Assembly: GCA_031216915.1 (NCBI GenBank)
Contig: CM062291.1
Coordinates: 30,185,023-30,249,022 of the forward strand
Origin: Pictodentalium vernedei
Taxonomy: Eukaryota; Mollusca; Scaphopoda; Dentaliida; Dentaliidae
Length of the DNA stretch: 64,000 bases
Reading direction: 5' to 3'
The notes beneath the pieces were generated by a model, which saw only the letters and a list, made by a program, of their open reading frames with translations, was not told the origin of the DNA and searched no databases. Every line of letters begins with the position of its first letter. The first letter of the stretch is position 1. The translations under genes were made by a program, and so were the position numbers. Shown here one piece after another: positions 43,256 through 53,649 of this stretch.

Positions 43256-43644
43256 ACATTAGCTGCAAACAACAAACAAGAGTCGAGGGCCCAAATTGAA
43301 ACAAGGCGTGCCGCGTTCAAACGGTCTGAAACATACCGCTTAAGAGTATTCGAGGAATGCTAGAATCGAGAGCGTGCAACGCATCCGTTTGGAATGCAGC
43401 CTACTTTAATTGAGTGTCATTTGGTGCTTTGTGCTCGCACTTTACAACAGCGTTCTTCCGTTAAAATGTCACCATGTACGACGTTTTCTATAACTGAAAG
43501 ACCTAACCAATAAGTTTCAAAAGAATAAAACTGTCTTAATTTCATTGTCTGAGAATGCTCCAGAGAACACCATTTACAACGTAAGTTTTAAAAATTCTCT
43601 CAACTTCGGGAGGGCATACCCCTCCCCCCCCCCTCCCGCCACTG
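43034..43644. mobile_element. hAT-type non-autonomous element with 8-bp duplication
   Basis: CAGTGGCGGCGCCATGGGG start, CCCCTCCCGCCACTG end, exact agagtctc on both sides (43026-43033, 43645-43652). Interior has C20 and CA runs (43220-43258) and a CCCCTCCCCCC tract near the right end. No transposase. Confidence 0.85.
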
Positions 43645-43652
43645 AGAGTCTC

Positions 43653-43964
43653 TTGCAAGCTGAAATGCTTTTGTGCCCCATAAGCTGAGGATTCTGCGAG
43701 TTTTTTATCTATATTCTTAAGGTTTTTAATACCATGTCGAAGCAGAAAGGTCCGGTGGGTCGAGTGCCCCAATGATTTCCTCTTCACACATCTTCTATCC
43801 ACCACCACTCCACGCAGTCGTCCTCGGGCTACAACTGCCTGCATGTATATTTTTTTAAGTGGAAACTACGGAATGGATACAAAGTGTCGGCTGTGTTGTT
43901 TTTCACTTAAACGATATGAAAATACGTATCGATATGCTAAAAAAGATTGTGTTAAAAATTTGGA
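43653..43964. other. No recognised feature
   Basis: No coding or repeat signal. Confidence 0.4.
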
Positions 43965-44211
43965 TTAACCCTTTCGCCAACATAACTGCCAAAATTGGTC
44001 AGCGCTGTTCACAAAAATCACCATTACATTTTCATTATTTTTTTCCCTTTTTGTCTCACAAACATAGCTTATGACTTTTCATTGGAACGAGCTCGTTGCG
44101 CTCGCTCCAATGAGAGGTCATAAGCTATATTTTTTACGCAAAAAATGAACCAAAATAGTTATTCAAGAAGTTGCAAGTGTCGTCTTCCTTTCCGTATAGG
44201 TATGGGGTTAA
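43965..44211 (+). mobile_element. piggyBac-like MITE, family 1, older copy
   Basis: TTAA flanks; ends CCCTTTCGCCAACATAACTG and GTATAGGTATGGGG with several changes. Confidence 0.8.
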
Positions 44212-44747
44212 TTCATTCGAGCGCAAGGCATGATTATCTGACACAAGTGGACGCACAGCACGTCAGAGTACCCTCAAAATTATCTGTACGCGGCAAGAAA
44301 TATCGTCATGAACATTTCCTGTAGCTTTAGGGATTAATCGGCCAACACGGTTCCATCTCCAAGTAAGATGTTTTATTCTGAAATTGCCCAAGGATGAACA
44401 TTTAATGATGTCTGTATGAATGACATTCTAAAAAACGGACGACTGAAGTGGGTTTCTGCAAATGGTGCTAGATGCCAACGAAACCTAATAAAGTCACAGC
44501 CGTCAGCTTTTACATTGATTTCTCGTCGAAAAAAGTAGAAATTGTGCTCTTATTGGAGTCCTGAAGAGACTAAAACTCCATTGTCAATTAAATTAGAGGT
44601 CACGTGGCAATCTTAGACAGGACAAGCGAAGAAAACAGATGGAACCAAAATTTAACTGCACATTTGTTACTCCAATTTAACAAATTTCCGCATTCAATGG
44701 GAAAATCTGTTGAATATGGTGTCAAGAATGTGCATTTTTTCTCGACT
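44212..44747. other. No recognised feature
   Basis: No domain or repeat seen. Confidence 0.4.
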
Positions 44748-44996
44748 TTAACCCTTTACCCAACGCAGACGATATCAAAATTTATTATTTTAATTATCAT
44801 TTTTTGAAATTTTTCTAAAAATTTCACCAAAACCATATCATGTGACCCCTCGTTGGAACGAGCTCGTCGAGCTCGTTCCAACGAGGGGTCACATGATATG
44901 GTTTTGTTGAAATGTTTTGAAAAATAATATTTTTTCAACTGCTGAATTTGCATATTACGCGGATGGATGCGGCCGATTCGTTGGGCGAAGGGTTAA
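44748..44996 (-). mobile_element. piggyBac-like MITE, family 2, full length
   Basis: Same as 37929-38177 in reverse orientation; TTAA flanks, few differences. Confidence 0.9.
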
Positions 44997-45374
44997 AGTC
45001 CACAATGCTAACAAATCAAATGATGGAATCTTTGGTCACATCTTAAAAGTAAATATTCTGCACACCTCTTCCTGCTAACTACCAATACGATTGCAGTGGT
45101 GGGTTAGGGAAGATAATATACTACTCAAAGTTTGCTAAGCACCAAGTATATTCAACTACCTGTTTTACGTTTTAGTTGAAATATTCTTATGAAAAGTGTA
45201 TATATTTTTCATTTAATTATATCTTTAATTATTTAAGTACAGACATTAAGATTTTATTTGTGTTTCACATTATTTTTTGCTTTTGAAAACGATAACCATG
45301 AAAAATGGATATTTTTGGTAAAAGAGGAAATTTTTCAATATGCCTAAAAGTTTACGGAGCAAACTGGTATGGCT

Positions 45375-45990
45375 TCAATATCGAGTATGAGACCCATTAC
45401 TGTTAATTACAGCTTGACAACGCCTTCTCATGCTTCCAATCAGGTTCCCGGTCCTTTGTGGGGTGTTGTTCCATTCTTGGACCAGCATGGCACCAAGCTC
45501 CTGGACACTTCTTGGCTGGACTGGACGGGCTGAAATTGCAAGCTGCAACTCAGTCCAGACATGTTCGATTAGATTGAGGTCGGGGGATCTTGCTGGCCAG
45601 TCCATACGCTCAATCCCCATCCTCTGTCGGTACTCCCCGACAGCATGGGCAACACGAGGACGGGCATTATCGTCCATCAGAATGAATCTATCACCCAGAG
45701 CACCTGCATACAATCTGACGTGGACATCCAGGATCTCATCAATATAGCGTTCTGCAGTCAATGTACCACGTTCAAGGACACAGAGCTCTGTACGTCCATC
45801 CCAGCTGATGCCACCCAGACCATGATTGACCCTCCACCATAGCGGTCATGCTCAGCAATGTCGGTCTTCTCCATACCCTAGAACGCCTATCTGTGTGGTC
45901 CAGGCAGTACTTTGACTCATCTGTAAAAAGGACAGGTCGCCAATCTTCTCTGGTCCATCCAACGCGGTCCATGGCCCATTCATATCGTGC
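45375..45990 (-). pseudogene. Tc1-type transposase relic
   Basis: Minus strand. An upstream piece (45990-45772) reads ARYEWAMDRVGWTREDW then PVLFTDESKYCLDHTDRRSR and VWRR, with the first catalytic Asp in FTDES. A frameshift and a deletion follow. The downstream piece (45761-45375) reads ERYIDEILDVHVR, then FILMDDNARPRVAHAV with the second Asp, then MDWPARSPDLNLIEHVW with the catalytic Glu, and ends in a stop after SHTRY. The N-terminal paired-type DNA-binding domain is absent (upstream of 45990 is unrelated sequence). Full-length Tc1 transposases are about 340 residues; roughly 200 remain. No terminal repeats were found. Dead relic. Confidence 0.88.
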
Positions 45991-46504
45991 TTAGCGGTGC
46001 TTCTGGGACCGCGGAATGCGAATACATGGTCTTAAGGATAAATTGGCCCACTGTATGGGAGAGCATCAGAAAATTCTGCAAATGGCAAATTACTTATTTC
46101 TACAGGCTTGGTCGTATTGTCACGAGAAACTGTGCTAATCAATATGTTGAAGCAAATGGAAATCGAAACTTCTGACCAGACACGTTATTCTAGACTTTGT
46201 TGGTATTAAATTTGTTATATTCACAAATAAGGTCTTGATACGGTAATTGAAAACAAATTACCCTGTTTGTCGGACCGAATGACACACAAACATTAACTTG
46301 AGCAAAGGTTATTTTCCACTACGCCATATGTGCCGATCGAATTAACCATATTTTCCAACACTGGACATTTGTAACTGTGACTTTCGTAATTGCACTGTAA
46401 GAAAGTGGAACGGCAAAAGAGAGATTAATCTGGAATGATGAAAAATCACGTGCATACCGTACTTAACACTTTCTCAAGCTCACGAGGTAATTAACAGTTT
46501 TCTC
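45991..46504. other. No recognised feature
   Basis: Unassigned AT-rich sequence. Confidence 0.4.
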
Positions 46505-46665
46505 AGCCTTTATGATATCAAAATTTGTTATTTTAATTATTTTTCTGAAATTTTATCAAAAAATTCAACAAAACTATATCATGTGACCTCCCTCTTTGGA
46601 ACCAGCTCATTTTTGTTTTAAAAATTACTTAAAATAACAAATTTTAATATCGTTCACGTTGGTGA
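46505..46665. mobile_element. piggyBac-like MITE family 2 fragment
   Basis: Keeps tgatatcaaaatttgttatt, ttcaacaaaactatatcatg and aatatcgttcacgttgg blocks; ends and half of the palindrome are lost. Confidence 0.6.
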
Positions 46666-46780
46666 AATAATGATCTTTTTAAATATGTCAGCACACGTGC
46701 ATTCCTGTCATATTTTATCTACAAATATATATACATTGGTTGCATTTGGTCAATGAATTCCACCTTCAATCGAGGGACAG

Positions 46781-47280
46781 TACCATAAAACTTTTACAGT
46801 TGTATTTTTCAGAATTGTATTTTCTATATATGGAAATAACTAATTGAAATGAACCATTAGTATTTTCAAAGATATGGCAAGTTGCCAACTGGCAAATTGC
46901 CATATCTTTGAAAATACTAATGGTTCATTTCAATTAGTTATTTCCATATATAGAAAATACAATTCAGGGAAAAAAATACAATTGAAAATGTTTTACAGTA
47001 TTGGCATCGCGGGTCGGTTCATTTCGTCTTCTGGCTAACCTTCGAGTTGGAAGATGATAGAAGTACAAGGAGTAAACAAAACTATGCAAGGACTCCGGGA
47101 AAATCGAGGGAATTGTATTTTCCACCTACTTATGTCACCGACTAAACTGAATCATTATCATTTTCAAAGATCTTGCAATTTGCCAAGTGGCAAATTGCCA
47201 GATCTTTGAAAATGATAATTATTCATTTCAACCCATTTAAAGTCATAACTAGAAAATACAATTGTAAAAGTTTTATGGTA
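46781..47280. mobile_element. Paired palindromic MITEs (TACCATAAAAC family)
   Basis: The outer ends TACCATAAAACTTTTACA and its complement (47263-47280) enclose two fold-backs: 46812-46965 (almost perfect) and 47112-47260 (more decayed). Both are centred on caagttgccaactggcaaatt-like sequence. A third decayed end sits at 46980-46996, so these look like two adjacent copies. TA tips suggest Tc1/mariner type. Confidence 0.65.
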
Positions 47281-47376
47281 TTGGCCCCCTGGTGTGAGTT
47301 AAGACCGAGAGTTTACAAAGTATCGTAAATTGTAATGCGACACAAAATAGTACGGACATTATATATATATATCGTC

Positions 47377-47446
47377 TCTTGAGAGGAACGAGGTGCTATC
47401 TACAATGCTTTAGCATTGCAGATGGCGCCTTGTTCTACTCAAATGG
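47377..47446. mobile_element. Small palindromic MITE, caatgcttta family
   Basis: Centre tacaatgctttagcattgca; tips ctcttgag / ctactcaa. Confidence 0.65.
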
Positions 47447-47568
47447 CGATAAAAAGCTTTAGAAATCGCCCATCTGATTGATAGCTGCTTTGTTTGGTAA
47501 TTATAGATCAAACTTCGTCACTATATCGAATACACCCGATCCCTTGGCATTGGTACACGTAATATACG

Positions 47569-47819
47569 TTAACCATTTACCCAACGTAACGGACAAAACT
47601 GGCCAGCGCTAATCACAAAAATCGCCAATTAATTTTCATTATTTTTTTTCATTTTTTGTCTCAAAAACATAGGTTATGACCCCTCTTTGGAACGAGCTCA
47701 TCGAGCTCGTTCCAGTGAGGGGTCATAACCTTTGTTTTTGAGACAAAAATTGAAAAAATAGTTATTCAAGAATGATTTTTGCAAGTGTCGTCTGCTTTTC
47801 ATGTTAGGTAAAGGGTTAA
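47569..47819 (+). mobile_element. piggyBac-like MITE, family 1
   Basis: TTAA flanks, ends CCATTTACCCAACGTAACGG and ATGTTAGGTAAAGGG. Its right end is the seed of the tandem array that follows. Confidence 0.88.
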
Positions 47820-47820
47820 A

Positions 47821-48368
47821 AACGAATACTCGAGATTTTCTCAGCTACAGAATTGAATTTCTAACTGCACGCTGACTGAATGAAATGAGCCAAGGAATCA
47901 AAATTGAAAAAAAATAGTTATTCAGGAATGTTGTTTGCAACAGTCGTCTGCTTTTCATGTTAGGTAAAGGGTTAAAAACGAATACTCGAGATTTTCTCAG
48001 CTACAGAATTGAATTTCTAACTGCACGCTGACTGAATGAAATGAGCCAAGGAATCAAAATTGAAAAAAAATAGTTATTCAGGAATGTTGTTTGCAAGAGT
48101 CGTCTGCTTTTCATGTTAGGTAAAGGGTTAAAAACGAATACTCGAGATTTTCTCAGCTACAGAATTGAATTTCTAACTGCACGCTGACTGAATGAAATGA
48201 GCCAAGGAATCAAAATTGAAAAAAAATAGTTATTCAGGAATGTTGTTTGCAAGAGTCGTCTGCTTTTCATGTTAGGTAAAGGGTTAAAAACGAATACTCG
48301 AGATTTTCTCAGTTACAGAATTGAATTTCTAACTGCATGCTGACTGAATGAAATGAGCCAAGGAATCA
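47821..48368. repeat. 156-bp tandem array built from a MITE end plus flank
   Basis: Exact 156-bp spacing of aacgaatactcgag at 47821, 47977, 48133 and 48289; 3.5 units nearly identical. Each unit is about 91 bp of flank (tcagctacagaattgaattt...) plus the last 65 bp of the MITE (attgaaaaaaaatagttatt through cttttcatgttaggtaaagg and gttaa). Confidence 0.95.
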
Positions 48369-48883
48369 CACAACATTGAGACGAGCCAAACTACTTCAGT
48401 GACAAGATCTGTTCTCGCGAGAAACCAACGCTGATATGTGTCTTTACTATTGCTTTGGAAACGCTGTTGTGTGATACTCTGTTAAAAAGGCCTTGAGGGC
48501 TCAGTACCCCGTGATACAGAGTGTATGCCAAAATAACATTTCATTCGTTTAATGCGAGAAACTCCCTGAATGACCTGGGCTGTCTTTGTTCAATACTGTT
48601 TAGATGCCGTACAAGGCAGAGTTGGCATTGTATACGTCCAAAACTGCTTAGCACAGACCCATTGAGGCCGATTTGCTTTTTGCAAGACCGAATGTCCAAA
48701 GATTTTCTTGACCCGATCGACCGCTCGCATGAATTTGGTTTCATATGACTCTCAAGAGAACGAAACGAGCGTTCTTGTGGAATTTTGTGCCACGTGAAAC
48801 TAAAACAGTTGAACGAAGAGATAAGGACGGGCGTGCACTGTTCAAGGTTCGTCACCGTTAAATCTTTCCACGTTTTGTACTGT
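48369..48883. other. No supported gene
   Basis: A 104-residue minus frame (48541-48855) is open but has no recognisable domain. Confidence 0.35.
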
Positions 48884-49140
48884 TCAACCCTTCACCTACC
48901 ATGGAAAGCAGAGGACACTTTCAAACAAAATTCTTGAATAACTCATTTTTTTGTCTCAAAAACATAGGTTATGCCCCCCCCCCCCCCCCCCCCCCATCAG
49001 AACGAGTTCGACGAGCTCGTTCCAAAGAGGGTCATAATCTATGTTTTTGAAACAAAAATGAAAAAAATAGTGAAAATTAATTGGCGATTTTTGTGAATAG
49101 CGCTGGCCGGTTTTGGCTGTTACGTTTCGTAAAGGGTTAA
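48884..49140 (-). mobile_element. piggyBac-like MITE with a C-run in its palindrome
   Basis: Family 1 ends (left TTAA decayed to TCAA). A C18-20 homopolymer replaces the cccctc of one arm (48967-48995). Confidence 0.8.
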
Positions 49141-49977
49141 AATAACACAACCACAAGAGAGCACCCGAAATATGTTTTCCCACTGCACCTGATCGTCTAA
49201 ATTTATTTTGGCAAAAAAGATGTTAGCAATTTTCTCAATGTGGAGGTTCGTGAGTCCAAAACATAGCTTTGTATATTGTGTCCTCGCCATAACACTGGGG
49301 TAATGGGCCATAATTATATCAGCGTATGCGTGCCTTTGTATGACGGTCCCCACACCGCCAACCGTACCCCAGTTCTAAATTCTTCCTACGTCCATGAAAA
49401 TATTTTTATACTGGCACCAGCTTGTATATACACCCTGGATGATTTCAGATTGAACGTCCACCCTGGGATTTCAACAATCAATTTTGGTTGTGTTTAAATT
49501 GCCCTCTTTCAAAGTTATTGCGAGCTGTGGATAAGTGAACAGGAAATTTAAGTCCCTCACTTCTTTTGACAATCAAGTCCTCCAATAGAGTGGAGTAATT
49601 TATCAGAAGAACGAGACACGGAATGACTGGAGACAGAAAATAAATGTCTTTTGATATCGAACAAAGCATAGAAATTGTTATTTTATGCAAAGATTGTCAT
49701 GTTTGTGCTTCGTGTCGGAAGCGAGGTTACACTGATGGCATACAGAATGACAGAGGAATCTCATAAAATACGGAAATGAAAGACATTTTATTTCCTCCCA
49801 AATTACATTACAAAATGAATTTTCTCTTTGACAGTTGCGTGATAAGTAAACCTATTAATGAGACATTTTCATTTTGATAAAAAAAAATAATTTCAGGTCG
49901 TCTAAAGATTGGAATGTGCATGTAGAGATCGTTGCGTCCCACGATAGATGTAGGCCTCCATAAATCAGAATACCGTT
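49141..49977. other. No supported gene
   Basis: Several short frames on both strands with no domain I recognise. Confidence 0.35.
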
Positions 49978-50132
49978 TTAGCCTTTACCCAACGCATACG
50001 ATATCAAACTTTGTTGTTTAGGCCAACTGTGGGGGTTTTTTTTATCTTTTTTCAATTTTTTTATAAACCATATTATGTGGCCCCCTCACTAGAGCGAGCT
50101 CGTTTCAATGAGGGGCCGCTTGATATGTTTTT
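49978..50132. mobile_element. piggyBac-like MITE family 2 fragment
   Basis: cctttacccaacgcatacga start and ctcgtttcaatgaggggc core; right end lost. Confidence 0.6.
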
Positions 50133-51260
50133 GGTGGAACGGATGCGATCCCTCTAAACCAAACGGTAGTGAGGAATTCGGAGATTCTATACAAAATGAT
50201 GTGGGTCGGTGGATAACCGGATCATGTAGCGCAGCCGGAATGGACGCGGTAAGAAGGGAACTCGGAAGGATACCGCTTAATCACAGGATAGATATGGGAA
50301 GATTATGGTACCTGAATTACCTGGTAAGCCTTCCAAACAGTAGATGAGGGGAGGCGGAACCGGGAGCAGGAGGGTTTAGCCCCTCCACTTTTTTTTTTTT
50401 GCCGGGCCATTTTTTTTTTGTATGCACATATTTTAACACAACCAATGACTAGTGAAACAAGGGGCGGATCCAGAGCCTCCCCATATTTTTGCCAGCTATG
50501 TTTCTATCGTACTGGTTCAGTTCCGATGGATTTCGGATAATTTTTTGTGGCAGCAAACACTAAAATGTATACAGTCTGTTAAAAAATCGGTTAACTGAAG
50601 TAGATGGTAATCTTACAGACATGCAAGTACCAAATCCACCCCCAGACAAGATAATCCACAGACAGTATAATTGCTGTTAACGTCCGGTAAAGCATAAAGG
50701 TGAGGTCTATCTATCAGCTTTGGTCGTTACGACCAAAGCTGATAAATAGACCTCACCTGTATGCTTTACCAACGTTTTGTAACGGCTCTCAAAGTGTGAA
50801 ATCTTTCAAATACAACTCCTGACAAATCTCAAAATATCCTCTCAGATGCATGGAAATGGGAGTTTTGGGACCCTGGAATTTAAAGTTTTCGTACGACGGG
50901 CCGAACCATGGTCGTCCTGTCATACCGACGACCATCCATCGGCCGATCCAGCCCCCCCCCCCAACCCCCCCACTTTGAAAAGTGTTCCGCCGCCCCTGCA
51001 GATGGTGTAAAACGACGTATAACCATGCACAGGACAACATTCAGATAGGACTGATAAGGCAGGCGAGGGAGCTAATGGAGAATTACTCTATTGGTACTGA
51101 CGATCTAGAATGGAGACTAAAGCAGGGGAGTAGCTTTATCAGGGGAAGAGTTCTCGAGGGTTGCAATAGAACCTGGCGAGCTGGAATGAAGACAAAGAGC
51201 TCTTTCGACGGGTTATATAAAAAACGAGATGCGCCAGCTTTTGAGGAGTACCTAGATAGA
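50133..51260 (+). pseudogene. Possible LINE ORF2 C-terminal fragment, interrupted
   Basis: Two open pieces could be parts of one protein. 50133-50344 includes MDAVRRELGRIPLNHRIDMG and RLWYLNYLVSLPNSR. 51010-51260 includes LIRQARELMENYSIGTDDL and TKSSFDGLYKKR followed by EEYLDRPF. The ELG..PL...R and K.S...Y...EEYL patterns recall the post-reverse-transcriptase region of some non-LTR elements. There is no reverse transcriptase core here to confirm it, so this is tentative. They are separated by the hAT-like insert at 50457-50997. Confidence 0.3.
50457..50997. mobile_element. hAT-like insert with CAGGGGCGG-type ends
   Basis: Left caaggggcggatccag and right, reverse-complemented, caggggcggcggaac. 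Contains a C10/CCCCCC tract (50950-50975) and a hairpin (50676-50777; gaggtctatctatcagcttt and complement). No exact target duplication seen. Confidence 0.45.
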
Positions 51261-51670
51261 CCGTTTGTTTTGGGTTTTTTTCTTCTTTTTTGGAGGGGGG
51301 GGGGGCATTGTTGTTCAAGGGGGAGGGGGGGGGGTAACCATAATTATTTCGAAATAATAATGGTTTGGTAAACAGGCTAAGCCTATTTAAATACCCCACC
51401 ATTACATTTTAGGATTTACGAACAACAATGGTGTTTGAACGGGTGCATTGTTCGGAGCCAACAGTCGATGTATGATGCAGTTGTGGCTGTATACACTTAT
51501 CGTATCTTATCCCGTCAGCGGGTGACCCTACTCAAACCTCTTCGTTTCTTCAATATAGTTTTAGAAGGCCAAAAAAGCCTCTTTGATTAACTGCATTAGG
51601 CCATGCTGGATTACCGTATGTTGTCGCAAACCGGAAGTTGTATACGCCTTATGTTTTGAACTTAGGAACC

Positions 51671-51770
51671 AGTGGTGGCGCCAGGGGGGGGGGGGGGCTA
51701 CAGCCCCCGTCGGAGAGGTCCAGCCCCCCCCCCCCCCCCCCCCCCCCCCCCGTCGGAGATTTTTAGTCAG
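51671..51770. repeat. CAGTGGTGGCGCC end with G- and C-runs
   Basis: Left end like 43034, then G12, gtcggagag and C30. The two homopolymers can pair as a hairpin. gtcggaga occurs three times to 51781. Right end not located. Confidence 0.4.
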
Positions 51771-53640
51771 TCCGTCGGAGAGTCTCGTAAACCTGACTTC
51801 ACGAGAAATTTTCGACAATCGAATGTGGATATCTCGTCTTGTGTCGATCAAGAATGAGGTATATGGTTCTTCTTTGTAAGGCATTATGACAGTTGTTATC
51901 CAACTGGCATTCCATTACTTCCATACCTAATCAACGGTTATCGTCATGGTAAAAGTTTGGAATCTATCGAAATCTAAACAACAATGGCGTTTGCACAAGT
52001 TTTGTGCAGGACGTTAAGATTTATTTTATTTTATTTCCCTGGAATGTCGGGATATTATTGTTTGTTTAATCTATAAAGCCAGTATGCCCCATACTATAGA
52101 TTAGAGGAGGTGCCGCATCGAAGCGAAAGTATAGGCACGTTGTAATGTAAGGGAGTCACAGAGCTCATATTTAGAGTAGGAACAGTCACGGGCCAAGTCG
52201 GTGGTCGTATATGAGTGTAGGATCAGAATAGGAAGTACGAGCTCCGGGAGTTCGCGAATACTGACATTCAGGTAGATGGCATTACCCGTTATAGAAAACA
52301 AGACATACGTAGACAGAGTATGCTTTGCATTATTCTGAGGTAACTAGAGGGAAGCAGTTAACCCTAGAAGTAGCACTTGTTAGTGTAAAGGCGTATTGTA
52401 AAGTGACAATACGTAAGTGACCGTGCGACAGTGGATGACATTCCGTTATATGTTCGTGAAAAGGAGATCAGAGTCCAGAGACACTTCACTGAGTCGAGAA
52501 GATTAAACATCGGCGATAAGCAAGAAGCAACCAGAGAAACAGAGAACGCGTGCCCGCAAGGTGACTCAAAAACTGTATGGGTGGGGTGTGATTGACGTTT
52601 TGTGTTTTATTCATTGGATTTCCTGCAAGTCACAAGTTGCTATATTTTTCTCTTTGTGTTGAAATTGTTATGTTCTGTGAAGCCCTGTTGATTATGCTTT
52701 TTGATGAAAATCCACCGACCCCTTCAGAATAAGAACTCCTCCCCAACAAAAACGAAACGGGCGGGATCGACACGTTGAGACATACGTTCCCACACGGATT
52801 CAGGCGATACTCCTTGAGTCCTGGCTGAATACGCGGCATGAATCCATTTCTTCCAGCAACGACCAAGTCCGATTTNNNNNNNNNNNNNNNNNNNNNNNNN
52901 NNNNNNNNNNNNNNNNNNNNNNNNNNNNNNNNNNNNNNNNNNNNNNNNNNNNNNNNNNNNNNNNNNNNNNNNNNNCAGTTTTGGGGAGTAACAGGCCTTC
53001 ATATTTCAGTATTTTGCTTAACCCATTCATCGTTCCCTAGGATTTCAGGTAAGTAACCAAGTTTGTTAAGCAACAGGGTTACCCAAGGAGTTTAGAAGTT
53101 AACCAAAAAAAATAAATAAATTAAACCATTTCCTGTTTGAATAGTACCTACTGTAATATTCTGGGGTGAAATCTGCAGTACGAAATTTCCTTGTGACCAA
53201 CTTAAATGGTTACACTTATATTTGTGATGAGCCGATAAGATAAATGACCAGTCATTCGAATGCAGATGTTTGGATACTAAATCGGCAAAATTGTCGATGC
53301 CAATGTCAGATAGTCAGTGTTTTATGATTAATTGATGGTAATTGCCAGGATTCACGGCAGAATAAAACAAAATGAAACAAACATGAACTCGAACACTACA
53401 GTTTTATCTTTTATGGAAGCCGCTGCTGAAATGCATCAAAGGTAATATACGCAATTTGCAAGCTAATTCCTACAATTATTGCTGTTGTTTTCGAATTTCT
53501 TTGATATTTCAAGCTGACACTCATCACTTTAGTGAACACGGTTGTCTCTCAATTTCCAGGATGGCAGGATCAAAGCTAAACTGACAATTTTGTGACCTTG
53601 AAAAATAGGCCGATGAAATCGTCAGATGTGTACCCAAACG
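51771..53640. other. Unassigned, with a 100-base assembly gap at 52876-52975
   Basis: No coding exon is convincing. A minus frame beside the gap (about 52724-52875, with CWKKWIHAAYSARTQG and WERMSQRVDPARFVF) is open into the gap and protein-like, but I do not recognise it. The N run is exactly 100 long, a conventional scaffold spacer, so its true length is unknown. Confidence 0.5.
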
Positions 53641-53649
53641 CGCAACTAG

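Noticed and set aside
48541-48855. 104-residue minus frame as a gene
   Set aside because: No domain recognised; length is within chance for 64 kb on six frames.
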